Shown: piece after piece, positions 10,032-22,267 of the stretch | Layout: every line of letters starts with the position of its first letter | Position numbering within the stretch: position 1 is the first letter of the stretch | Assembly: GCA_963969495.1 (NCBI GenBank) | Contig: OZ018333.1 | Coordinates: forward strand, 13,377,420-13,441,419 | DNA from: Ceratothoa steindachneri | Taxonomy: Eukaryota > Arthropoda > Malacostraca > Isopoda > Cymothoidae | DNA: 64,000 nt | Reading direction: 5' to 3' | Translations under genes and position numbers: made by a program | Notes under the pieces: generated by a model | What the model was told of the DNA's origin: nothing | The model's input: only the letters and a program-made list of their open reading frames with translations | The model's database searches: none

Positions 10032-13000
10032 AGAGACTTCATCTATAAGCGGGTGGGAGATGTGGGCGGGGAGAGCCTTCATCTATAAGCGGGTGGGAGA
10101 GGTGGGTGGGGAGAGCCTTCATCTATAAGTGGGTGGGAGAGGTGGGCGGGGAGAGACTTGTTCTATAAGCGGGTAGGAGAGGTAGGCGGGGAGAGCCTTC
10201 ATCTATAAGCGGGTGGGAGACGTGGGCAGGGAGAGCCTTTATCTATAAGCGGGTGGGAGAGGTGGGCGGAAGAGACTTCATCTATTAGCGAGTGGGAGAG
10301 GTGGGCAGGGAGAGCCTTCATCTATAAGCGGGTAAGAGAGGTGGGCAGGGAGAGCCTTCATCTATAAGCGGGTGGGAGAGGTGGGCGGAAGAGACTTCAT
10401 CTATAAGCGGGTGGGAAAGGTGGGCAGGGAGAGCCTTCATCTATAAGCGGGTGGGAGAGGTGGGCGGGAGAGACTTCATCTATAAGCGGGTGGGAGAGGT
10501 AGGCGAGCAGAGCCTTCATCTATTAGTGGTTGGGAGAGGTGGGCTGGGAGAGCCTTCATCTATAAGTGGGTGGGAGAGGTGGGCGGGAGAGACTTAATCT
10601 ATGAGCGGATGGGAGAGGTGGGCGGGGAGAGCCTTCATCTATTAGTGGGTGGGAGAGGTGGGCAGGGAGAGCCTTCATTTATAATCGGGTGGGAGAGGTA
10701 GGCGGGGAGAGCCTTCATCTATTAGTGGGTGGAAGAGGTGGGCGGGGAGAGCCTTCATCTATACGCGGGTGGGAGAGGTGGGCGGGAGAGACTTCATCTA
10801 TAAACGAGTGGGAGAGGTGGGCAGGGAGAGACTTCTTCTATAAGCGGGTGGGAGAGGTGGGCAAGGAGAGCCTTCATCTATAAGCAGGTGGAAGAGGTAG
10901 GCGGGGAGAGCCTTCATCTATTAGTGGGTGGGAGAGGTAGGCGGGGAGAGCCTTCATCTATAAGCGGGTGGGAGACGTGGGCAGGGAGAGCCTTTATCTA
11001 TAAGCGGGTGGGAGAGGTGGGCGGAAGAGACTTCATCTATTAGCGGTAGGGAGAGGTGGGCAGGGAGAGCCTTCATCTATAAGCGGGTGGGAGAGGTGGG
11101 CAGGGAAAGCCTTCATCTATAAGCGGGTGGGAGAGGTGGGCGGAAGAGACTTCAACTATAAGCGGGTGGGAAAGGTGGGCAGGGAGAGCCTTCATCTATA
11201 AGCGGGTGGGAGAGGTGGGCAGGGAGAGACTTCATCTATAAGCGGGTTGGAGAGGTGGGCGGGGAGGGCCTTCATCTATAAGTGGGTGGGAGATGTGGGT
11301 GGGGAGAGACTTCATCTATAAGCGGTGGGAGAGGTGGGCAGGGAGAGCCTTCATCTATAAGCGGGTGGGAGAGGTAGACGGGAAAGACTTCATCTATAAG
11401 CGGGTGGGAGACGTGGGCGGGGAGAGCCTTCATCTATAAGCTGGTGGGAGAAGTGGGCGGGAGGGACTTCATCTATAAGCGGGTGGGAGAGTTGGGCGGG
11501 GAGAGCCTTCATCTATAAGCAGGTGGAAGAGGTAGGCGGGGAAAGCCTTCATCTATTAGTGGGTGGGAGAGGTAGGCGGGGAGAGCCTTCATCTATAAGC
11601 GGGTGGGAGAGGTGGGCAGGGAGAGCCTTCATCTATAAGCGGGTGGGAGAGGTAGGCGGGGAGAGCCTTCATCTGTTAGTGTGTGGGAGAGGTGGGCGGG
11701 GAGAGCCTTCATCTATAAGTGGGTGGGAGAGGTGGGCGGAAGATACTTCATCTATAAGCGGAGGGGAGAGGTGGGTGGGGAGAGCCTTCATCTATAAGTG
11801 GGTGGGAAGAGCCTTCATCTATAAGTGGGTGGGAGAGGTAAGCGGGAGAGACTTAATCTATGAGTGGGTGGGAGAGGTGGGCGGGGAGAGCCTTCATCTA
11901 TAAGTGGGTGTGAGAGTTGGGCGGGAGAGACTTGATCTATATGTGGGTGGGAGAGGTAGGCGGGGAGAGCCATCATCTATAAGCGGGTGGGAGAGGTGGG
12001 CGGGGAGAGCCTTCATCTATAAGTGGGTGGGAGAGGTGGGCGGGAGAGGCTTCATCTATAAGTTGGTAGGAGAGGTGGTTGGGGAGAGCCTTCATCTATA
12101 AGCGGGTGTGAGAGGTGGGCGGGAGAGACTTCGTCTAGATGGGGGGGAGGTGGGCGGGGAGAGCCTGAATCTATAAGTGGGTGGGAGAGGTAGACGGAGA
12201 AAGCCTTCATCTATTAGTGGGTGGGAGATGTGGGCGGGGAGTTTTCATCTATAAGTGGGTGGGAGATGTCGGCGGGAGAGCCTTCATCTATAAGCGGGTA
12301 GGAGAGGTGGGCGGGAGAGACTTCATCTATAAGCGGGTGGGAAAGGTGGGCAGGGAGAGCCTTCATCTATAAGCGGGTGGGAGAGGTGGGCGGGAGAGAC
12401 TTCATCTATTAGCGGGTGGGAGAGGTAGGCGAGGAGAGCTTTCATCTATTAGTGGGTGGGAGAGGTGGGCGGGTAGAGCCTTCATCTATAAGTGGGTGGG
12501 AGAGGTGGGCGGGAGAGACTTAATCTATAAGCGGATGGAAGAGGTGAGCGGGGAGAGCCTTCATCTATAAGCAGGTGGGAGAGGTGGGCGAGAGAGACTT
12601 CATCTATAAGTGGGTGGGAGAGGTGGGTGGGGAGAGCCTTCATCTATAAGTTGGTGGGGAGAGCATCATCTATAAGTGGGTGGGAGAGGTAGGCGGCGAG
12701 AGCATTCATCTATTAGTGGGTGGGAGAGGCGGGCTTGGAGAGCCTTCATCTATAAGTGGGTGGAAGAGGTCGGCGGGAGAGACTTCATCTATAAGCGGGT
12801 GGGAGAGGTGGGCGGGGAGAGCCTTCATCTATAAGCGGGTCGGAGAGGTAGGCATGGAGAGCCTTTATCTATAAGTGGGTGTAAGAGGTAGGCGGGGAGA
12901 GCCTTCATCTATTAGAGGGTGGGAGAGGTGGGTGGAAGAGACTTCATCTATAAGCGGGTGAGAGAGGTGGCCGGGGAGAGCCTTCATCTATAAGCGGGTG

Positions 13001-14290
13001 GGAGAGGTGGGCGGGGAGGCCCTTCATCTATAAGCGGGTGGGAGAGGTGGGCGGAAGAGACTTCATCTATAAGCAGGTGGGAGAGTTGGGCAGGGAAAGC
13101 CTTCATTTATAAGCAGGTGGGAGAGGTAGGCGGGGAGAGCCTTCATCTATTAGTGGGTTAGAGAGGTGGGCGGGGAGAGCCTTCATCTATCAGCGGGTGG
13201 GAGAGGTGGGCGGGAGAGACTTCATCTATAAAAGGGGGAGAGGTGGGCAGGGAGAGACTTCATCTATAAGCAGGTTGAAGAGGTGGGCGGGGAGAGCCTT
13301 CATCTATAAGTGGGTGGGAGAGGTGGGCGGGGAGAGACTTGTTCTATAAGCGGGTGGGAGAGGTGGGCAGGAAGAGCCTTCATCTATAAGCGGGTGGGAG
13401 AGGTGGGCGGGAGAGACTTCATCTATAAGCGGGTGGGAGACGTGGGCGGGGAGAGCCTTCATCTATAAGTGGGTGGGAGAGGTGGGCGGGAGAGACTTAA
13501 TCTATGAGCGGGTGGGAGAGGTGGGTGGAGAGAGCCTTCATCTATAAGCGGGTGGGAGAGGTAGGCGGCGAGAGCCTTCATCTATTAGTGGGTGGGAGAG
13601 GCGGGCGGGGAGAGCCTTCATCTATAAGTGGGTGGAAGAGGTCGGCGGGAGAGACTTCATCTATAAGCGGTTGGGAGAGGTGGGCGGGGAGAGCCTTCAT
13701 CTATTAGCGGGTGGGAGACGTAGGCGGGGAGAGCCTTTATCTATTAGTGGGTGTGAGAGGTAGGCGGGGAGAGTCTTTATCTATTAGAGGGTGGGAGAGG
13801 TGGGCGGAAGAGACTTCATCTATAAGCATGTGGGAGAGGTGGGCAGGGAGAGCCTTCATCTATAAGCGGGTGGGAGAGGTAGGCGGGGAGAGCCTTCATT
13901 TATTATTGGGTTGGAGAGGTGGGCGGGGAGAGCCTTCATCTATAAGCGGGTGGGAGAGGTAGGCGGGAAGAGCCCTTATCTATTAGAGGGTGGGAGAGGT
14001 GGGCGGGGAGAGCCTTCATCTATAAGCGGGTGGGAGAGGTAGGCGGGGAGAGCCTCCATCTATTAGATGGTGGGAGATGTGGGCGGGGAGATCCTTCATC
14101 TATAAGCGGGTGGGAGAGGTGGGTGGGGAGAGCCTTCATTTATAAGCGGGTGGGAGAGGTGGGCGGAAGAGACTTAGCCTATAAGCGGGTGGGAGAGGTG
14201 GGCAGGAAGAGCATTCATTTATTATCGGGTGGGAGAGGTAGGCGGGGAGAGCCTTCATCTATTAGTGGGTGGGAGAGGTGGGCGGGTAGA
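9897..14290 (+). repeat. 5,206-bp higher-order unit, copy 2
   Basis: This is a near-identical copy of 4,691-9,084, and homology continues to 14,579. It is not followed by a third copy. After about 14,580 the order switches to that of 5,436 onward (ATAATC then AGGTGGG monomers). From about 14,290 the block can also be read as the start of the next, 3.9-kb unit. Confidence 0.93.
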
Positions 14291-17200
14291 GCCTTCATCT
14301 ATAAGTGGGTGGGAGAGGTGGGCGGGAGAGACTTAATCTATAAGCGGGTGGGAAAGGTGGGCAGGGAGAGCCTTCATCTATAAGCGGGTGGGAGAGGTGG
14401 GCGGGAGAGACTTCATCTATAAGCGGGTGGGAGAGGTAGGCGAGCAGAGCCTTCATCTATTAGTGGGTGGGAGAGGTGGGCGGGGAGAGCCTTCATCTAT
14501 AAGTGGGTGGGAGAGGTGGGCGGGAGAGACTTAATCTATGAGCGGATGGGAGAGGTGGGCGGGGAGAGCCTTCATCTATTAGTGGGTGGGAGAGGTGGGC
14601 AGGGAGAGCCTTCATTTATAATCAGGTGGGAGAGGTAGGCGGGGAGAGCCTTCATCTATTAGTGGCTGGAAGAGGTGGGCGGGGAGAGCCTTCATCTATA
14701 CGCGGGTGGGAGAGGTGGGCGGGAGAGACTTCATCTATAAACGAGTGGGAGAGGTGGGCAGGGAGAGACTTCATCTATAAGCGGGTGGGAGAGGTGGGCA
14801 AGGAGAACCTTCATCTATAAGCAGGTGGAAGAGGTAGGCGGGGAGAGCCTTCATCTATTAGTGGGTGGGAGAGGTAGGCGGGGAGAGCCTTCATCTATAA
14901 GCGGGTGGGAGACGTGGGCAGGGAGAGCCTTTATCTATAAGCGGGTGGGAGAGGTGGGCGGAAGAGACTTCATCTATTAGCGGTAGGGAGAGGTGGGCAG
15001 GGAGAGCCTTCATCTATAAGCGGGTGGGAGAGGTGGGCAGGGAGAGCCTTCATCTATAAGCGGGTGGGAGAGGTGGGCGGAAGAGACTTCATCTATAAGC
15101 GGGTGGGAAAGGTGGGCAGGGAGAGCCTTCATCTATAAGCGGGTGGGAGAGGTGGGCGGGAGAGACTTCATCTATAAGCGGGTGGGAGAGGTAGGCGAGC
15201 AGAGCCTTCATCTATTAGTGGGTGGGAGAGGTGGGCGGGGAGAGCCTTCATCTATAAGTGGGTGGGAGAGGTGGGCGGGAGAGACTTAATCTATGAGCGG
15301 ATGGGAGAGGTGGGCGGGGAGAGCCTTCATCTATAAGCGGCTGGGAGAGGTGGGCGGGAGAGACTTCATCTATAAGCGGGTCGGAGAGGTGGGCGGAAGA
15401 GACTTCATCTATAAGCGGGTGGGAGAGGTGGGCAGGGAGAGCCTTCATTTATAAGCGGGTGGGAGAGGTAGGCGGGGAGAGCCTTCATCTATTAGTGGGT
15501 GGGAGAGGTGGGCTGGGAGAGCCTTCATCTTTTGCAGGTGGGAGAGGTGGGCGGGAGAGACTTCATCTATAAGTGGGTGGGAGAGGTGGGCGGGGAGAGC
15601 CTTCATCTATAAGCGGGTGGGAGAGGTGGGCGGGAGAGACTTCATCTATAAACGGGTGGGAGAGGTGGGCAGGAAGAGATTTCATCTATAAGCGGGTGGG
15701 AGAGGTGGGCGGGGAGAGCCTACATCTATAAGTGGGTGGGAGAGGTGGGCGGGAAGAGACTTCATCTATAAGCGGGTGGGAGAGGTGGGCAGGGAGAGCC
15801 TTGATTTTTTAGCGGGTGGGAGAGGTGGGCAGGAAGTGCCTTCATTTATAAGCGGGTGGGAGAGGTAGGCGGGGAGAGCCTTCATCTATTAGTGGGTGGG
15901 AGAGGTGGGCGGGGAGAGCCTTCATCTATAAGCGGGTGGAAGAGGTAGTCGGGGAGAGCCTCCTTCTATTAGTGGGTGTGAGAGGTAGGCGGGGAGAGCC
16001 TTCATCTATTATTGGATGGGAGAGGTGGGCGGGAGAGCCTTCATCTATAAGCGGGTGGGAGAGGTGGGCGGGAGAGACTTCATCTATAAGCGGGTTGGAG
16101 AGGTGGGCGGGGAGAGCCTTCATCTATAAGTGGGTGGGAGAGGTAGGCGGGGAGAGCTTTTATCTAAAAGTGGTTGGGAGAGGTGGGCGGGAGAGACTTC
16201 ATCTATAAGCGGGTGGGAGATGTAGGCGGGGAGAGCCTTCATCTATAAGCGGGTGGGAGAGGTGGGTGGGGGGAGCCTTCATTTATAAGCGGGTGGGGGA
16301 GGTGGGCGGAAGAGACTTAGTCTATAAGCGGGTGGGAGAGGTGGGCAGGGAGAGCATTCATTTATAAGCGGGTGGTAGAGGTAGGCTGGGAGAGCCTTCA
16401 TCTATTAGTGGGTGGGAGAGGTGGGCGGGGAGAGCCTTTATCTATAAGCAGGTGGGAGAGGTGGGCGGGAGAGACTTCATCTATAAACGGGTGGGAGAGG
16501 TGGGCAGGGAGAGACTTCATCTATAAGCGGGTTGGAGAGGTGGGCGGGGAGGGCCTTCATCTATAAGTGGGTGGGAGATGTGGGCGGGGAGAAACTTCTT
16601 CTATAAGCGGTGGGAGAGGTGGGCAAGGAGAGCCTTCATCTATAAGCCGGTGGGAGAGGTAGACGGGAAAGACTTCATCTATAAGCGGGTGGGAGACGTG
16701 GGCGGGGAGAGCCTTCATCTATAAGCTGGTGGGAGAAGTGGGCGGGAGGGACTTCATCTATAAGCGGGTGGGAGAGTTGGGCGGGGAGAGCCTTCATCTA
16801 TAAGCAGGTGGAAGAGGTAGGCGGGGAGAGCCTTCATCTATTAGTGGGTGGGAGAGGTAGGCGGGGAGAGCCTTCATCTATAAGCGGGTGGGAGAGGTGG
16901 GCAGGGAGAGCCTTCATCTATAAGCGGGTGGGAGAGGAAGGCGGGGAGAGCCTTCATCTGTTAGTGTGTGGGAGAGGTGGGCGGGGAGAGCCTTCATCTA
17001 TAAGTGGGTGGGAGAGGTGGGCGGAAGATACTTCATCTATAAGCGGGGGGGAGAGGTGGGTGGGGAGAGCCTTCATCTATAAGTGGGTGGGAAGAGCCTT
17101 CATCTATAAGTGGGTGGGAGAGGTAAGCGGGAGAGACTTAATCTATGAGTGGGTGGGAGAGGTGGGCGGGAGAGACATCATCTATAAGCGGGTGGGAGAC

Positions 17201-18184
17201 GTGGGCGGGGAGAGCCTTCATCTATAAGCTGGTGGGAGAGGTGGGCGGGAGGGACTTCATCTATAAGTGGGTGGGAGAGTTGGGCGGGGAAAGCCTTCAT
17301 CTATAAGCAGGTGGACGAGGTAGGCGGGGAGAGCCTTCATCTATTAGTGGGTGGGAGAGGTAGGCGGGGAGAGCCTTCATCTATAAGCGGGTGGGAGAGG
17401 TGGGCAGGGAGAGCCTTCATCTATAAGCGGGTGGAAGAGGTATGCGGGGAGAGCCTTTCTCTATTAGTGTGTGGGAGAGGTGGGCGGGGAGAGCCTTCAT
17501 CTATAAGCGGGTGGCAGAGGTGGGCGGAAAAAAATTCATCTATAAGCGGGTGGGAGAGGTGGGTGGGGAGAGCCTTCATCTATAAGTGGGTGGGAAGAGC
17601 CTTCATCTATAAGTGGGTGGGAGAGGTGAGCGGGAGAGACTTAATCTATAAGCGTGTGGGAGAGGTGGGCGGGGAGAGCCTTCATCTATAAGCGGGTGAG
17701 AGAGGTGGGCGGGAGAGACTTCATCTATAAGTGGGTGGGAGAGGTAGGCGGGGAGAGCCATCATCTATAAGCGGGTGGGAGAGGTAAGCTGGGAGAGCCT
17801 TCTTCTATAAGCGGGTGGGAGAGGTGGGCGGGAGAGACTTCATCTATCAGTAGGTGGGAGAGGTGGGTTGGGAGAGCCTTCATCTATAAGTGGGTGGGGA
17901 GAGCCTTCATCTATAAGCAGGTAGGAGAGGTGGGCAGGGAGAGCCTTCATTTATAAGTGGGTGGGAGAGGTAGGCGGGGAGAGCCTTCATCTATTAGTGG
18001 GTGGGAGAGGTGGGCGGGGAGAGCCTTCATCTATAAGCGGGTGGGAGAGGTGGGCGGGAGAGACTTCATCTATAAACGAGTGGGAGAGGTGGGCAGGGAA
18101 AGACTTCATCTATAAGCGGGTGGGAGAGGTGGGCAAGGAGAGCCTTAATCTATAAGCAGGTGGAAGAGGTAGGCGGGGAGAGCC
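14290..18184 (+). repeat. 3.9-kb higher-order unit, copy 1
   Basis: This unit matches the next one at an offset of 3,891 near its left end (14,626 and 18,517), 3,852 in the middle (15,248 and 19,100) and 4,052 further on (15,926 and 19,978). The steps reflect loss of one 39-bp monomer and gain of about 200 bp (five monomers) in copy 2. Homology ends near 17,990. The unit includes six-T and CTTTTGCAGG monomers (near 15,525 and 15,793). Confidence 0.88.
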
Positions 18185-21100
18185 TTCATCTATAAGTGGG
18201 TGGGAGAGGTGGGCGGGAGAGACTTAATCTATAAGCGGGTGGGAAAGGTGGGCAGGGAGAGCCTTCATCTATAAGCGGGTGGGAGAGGTGGGCGGGAGAG
18301 ACTTCATCTATAAGCGGGTGGGAGAGGTAGGCGAGCAGAGCCTTCATCTATTAGTGGGTGGGAGAGGTGGGCGGGGAGAGCCTTCATCTATAAGTGGTTG
18401 GGAGAGGTGGGCGGGAAAGACTTAATCTATGAGCGGATGGGAGAGGTGGGCGGGGAGAGCCTTCATCTATTAGTGGGTGGGAGAGGTGGGCAGGGAGAGC
18501 CTTCATTTATAATCAGGTGGGAGAGGTAGGCGGGGAGAGCCTTCATCTATTAGTGGGTGGAAGAGGTGGGCGGGGAGAGCCTTCATCTATACGCGGGTGG
18601 GAGAGGTGGGCGGGAGAGACTTCATCTATAAACGAGTGGGAGAGGTGGGCAGGGAGAGACTTCATCTATAAGCGGGTGGGTGAGGTGGGCAAGGAGAACC
18701 TTCATCTATAAGCAGGTGGAAGAGGTAGGCGGGGAGAGCCTTCATCTATTAGTGGGTGGGAGAGGTAGGCGGGGAGAGCCTTCATCTATAAGCGGGTGGG
18801 AGACGTGGGCAGGGAGAGCCTTTATCTATAAGCGGGTGGGAGAGGTGGGCGGAAGAGACTTCATCTATTAGCGGTAGGGAGAGGTGGGCAGGGAGAGCCT
18901 TCATCTATAAGCGGGTGGGAGAGGTGGGCAGGGAGAGCCTTCATCTATAAGCGGGTGGGAAAGGTGGGCAGGGAGAGCCTTCATCTATAAGCGGGTGGGA
19001 GAGGTGGGCGGGAGAGACTTCATCTATAAGCGGGTGGGAGAGGTAGGCGAGCAGAGCCTTCATCTATTAGTGGGTGGGAGAGGTGGGCGGGGAGAGCCTT
19101 CATCTATAAGTGGGTGGGAGAGGTGGGCGGGAGAGACTTAATCTATGAGCGGATGGGAGAGGTGGGCGGGGAGAGCCTTCATCTATAAGTGGGTGGGAGA
19201 GGTGGGCGGGAGAGACTTCATCTATAAGCGGGTCGGAGAGGTGGGCGGAAGAGACTTCATCTATAAGCGAGTGGGAGAGGTGGGCAGGGAGAGCCTTCAT
19301 TTATAAGCGGGTGGGAGAGGTAGGCGGGGAGAGCCTTCATCTATCAGTGGGTGGGAGAGGTGGGCTGGGAGAGCCTTCATCTTTTGCACGTGGGAGAGGT
19401 GGGCGGGAGATACTTCATCTATAAACGGGTGGGAGAGGTGGGCAAGGAGAGACTTCATCTATAAGTGGGTGGGAGAGGTGGGCGGGGAGAGCCTTCATCT
19501 ATAAGTGGGTGGGAGAGGTGGGCGGGGAGAGAGTTCATCTATAAGCGGGTGGGAGAGGTGGGCAGGGAGAGCCTTCATTTATAAGCGTGTGGGAGAGGTA
19601 GGCGGGAAGAGCCTTCATCTATTAGTGGGTGGGAGAGTTGGGCGGGGAGAGCCTTCATCTATAAGCGGGTGGGAGAGGTGGGCGGGAGAGACTTCATCTA
19701 TAAACGGGTGGGAGAGGTGGGCAGGAAGAGATTTCATCTATAAGCGGGTGGGAGAGGTGGGCGGGGAGAGCCTACATCTATAAGTGGGTGGGAGAGGTGG
19801 GCGGGGAGAGACTTCATCTATAAGCGGGTGGGAGAGGTGGGCAGGGAGAGCCTTGATTTTTTAGCGGGTGGGAGAGGTGGGCAGGAAGTGCCTTCATTTA
19901 TAAGCGGGTGGGAGAGGTAGGCGGGGAGAGCCTTCATCTATTAGTGGGTGGGAGAGGTGGGCGGGGAGAGCCTTCATCTATAAGCGGGTGGAAGAGGTAG
20001 GCGGGGAGAGCCTCCTTCTATTAGTGGGTGTGAGAGGTAGGCGTGGAGAGCCTTCATCTATTATTGGATGGGAGAGGTGGGCGGGAGAGCCTTCATCTAT
20101 AAGCGGGTGGGAGAGGTGGGCGGGAGAGACTTCATCTATAAGCGGGTTGGAGAGGTGGGCGGGGAGAGCCTTCATCTATAAGTGGGTGGGAGAGGTAGGC
20201 GGGGAGAGCCTTTATCTAAAAGTGGTTGGGAGAGGTGGGCGGGAGAGACTTCATCTATAAGCGGGTGGGAGATGTGGGCGGGGAGAGCCTTCATCTATAA
20301 GCGGGTGGGAGAGGTGGGTGGGGGGAGCCTTCATTTATAAGCGGGTGGGGGAGGTGGGCGGAAGAGACTTAGTCTATAAGCGGGTGGGAGAGGTGGGCAG
20401 GGAGAGCATTCATTTATAAGCGGGTGGGAGAGGTAGGCTGGGAGAGCCTTCATCTATTAGTGGGTGGGAGAGGTGGGCGGGGAGAGCCTTTATCTATAAG
20501 CAGGTGGGAGAGGTGGGCGGGAGAGACTTCATCTATAAACGGGTGGGAGAGGTGGGCAGGGAGAGACTTCATCTATAAGCGGGTTGGAGAGGTGGGCGGG
20601 GAGGGCCTTCATCTATAAGTGGGTGGGAGATGTGGGCGGGGAGAAACTTCTTCTATAAGCGGTGGGAGAGGTGGGCAAGGAGAGCCTTCATCTATAAGCG
20701 GGTGGGAGAGGTAGACGGGAAAGACTTCATCTATAAGCGGGTGGGAGACGTGGGCGGGGAGAGCCTTCATCTATAAGCTGGTGGGAGAAGTGGGCGGGAG
20801 GGACTTCATCTATAAGCGGGTGGGAGAGTTGGGCGGGGAGAGCCTTCATCTATAAGCAGGTGGAAGAGGTAGGCGGGGAGAGCCTTCATCTATTAGTGGG
20901 TGGGAGAGGTAGGCGGGGAGAGCCTTCATCTATAAGCGGGTGGGAGAGGTGGGCAGGGAGAGCCTTCATCTATAAGCGGGTAGAGAGGAAGGCGGGGAGA
21001 GCCTTCATCTGTTAGTGTGTGGGAGAGGTGGGCGGGGAGAGCCTTCATCTATAAGTGGGTGGGAGAGGTGGGCGGAAGATACTTCATCTATAAGCGGGGG

Positions 21101-22043
21101 GGAGAGGTGGGTGGGGAGAGCCTTTATCTATAAGTGGGTGGGAAGAGCCTTCATCTATAAGTGGGTGGGAGAGGTAAGCGGGAGAGACTTAATCTATGAG
21201 TGGGTGGGAGAGGTGGGCGGGAGAGACATCATCTATAAGCGGGTGGGAGACGTGGGCGGGGAGAGCCTTCATCTATAAGCTGGTGGGAGAGGTGGGCGGG
21301 AGGGACTTCATCTATAAGTGGGTGGGAGAGTTGGGCGGGGAAAGCCTTCATCTATAAGCAGGTGGAAGAGGTAGGCGGGGAGAGCCTTCATCTATTAGTG
21401 GGTGGGAGAGGTAGGCGGGGAGAGCCTTCATCTATAAGCGGGTGGGAGAGGTGGGCAGGGAGGGCCTTCATCTATAAGCGGGTGGAAGAGGTATGCGGGG
21501 AGAGCCTTTCTCTATTAGTGTGTGGGAGAGGTGGGCGGGGAGAGCCTTCATCTATAAGCGGGTGGCAGAGGTGGGCGGAAAAGACTTCATCTATAAGCGG
21601 GTGGGAGAGGTGGGTGGGGAGAGCCTTCATCTATAAGTGGGTGGGAAGAGCCTTCATCTATAAGTGGGTGGGAGAGGTGAGCGGGAGAGACTTAATCTAT
21701 AAGCGTGTGGGAGAGGTGGGCGGGGAGAGCCTTCATCTATAAGCGGGTGAGAGAGGTGGGCGGGAGAGACTTCATCTATAAGTGGGTGGGAGAGGTAGGC
21801 GGGGAGAGCCATCATCTATAAGCGGGTGGGAGAGGTAAGCTAGGAGAGCCTTCATCTATAAGCGGGTGGGAGAGGTGGGCGGGAGAGACTTCATCTATCA
21901 GTGGGTGGGAGAGGTGGGTTGGGAGAGCCTTCATCTATAAGTGGGTGGGGAGAGCCTTCATCTATAAGCAGGTAGGAGAGGTGGGCAGGGAGAGCCTTCA
22001 TTTATAAGTGGGTGGGAGAGGTAGGCGGGGAGAGCCTTCATCT
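18185..22043 (+). repeat. 3.9-4.05-kb higher-order unit, copy 2
   Basis: This is a copy of 14,290-17,990. Relative to copy 1 it lacks a 39-bp monomer near 18,960, gains about five monomers between 19,400 and 19,640, and lacks one base near 20,978. Both copies share rare monomers such as CTTTTGCA (near 19,381), TTGATTTTTTAG (near 19,853) and CATCTGTTAGTGTG (near 21,010). Confidence 0.88.
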
Positions 22044-22267
22044 ATAAGCGGGTGGGAGAGGTGGGCGGAAGAGACTTCATCTATAAGTGGGTGGTATAGG
22101 TGGGCAGGGAGAACCTTCATCTATAAGCGGGTGGGATAGGTGGGCTTGGAGAGCCTTCATCTATAAGCGGTTGGGAGAGGTGGGCGGAAGAGACTTCATC
22201 TATAAGCGGGTGGGAGAGGTGGGCAGGGAGAGCCTTCATATATAAGCAGGTGGGAGAGGTGGGCGGG
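22044..22267 (+). repeat. Linker satellite block, paralog of about 30,710-30,930
   Basis: This short stretch carries two rare monomers, GGTGGTATAGG (22,091) and GGTGGGATAGGTGGGCTTGG. Both recur in the same order at 30,755 onward (offset 8,664). It joins the 3.9-kb pair to the 2.55-kb pair. Confidence 0.75.
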
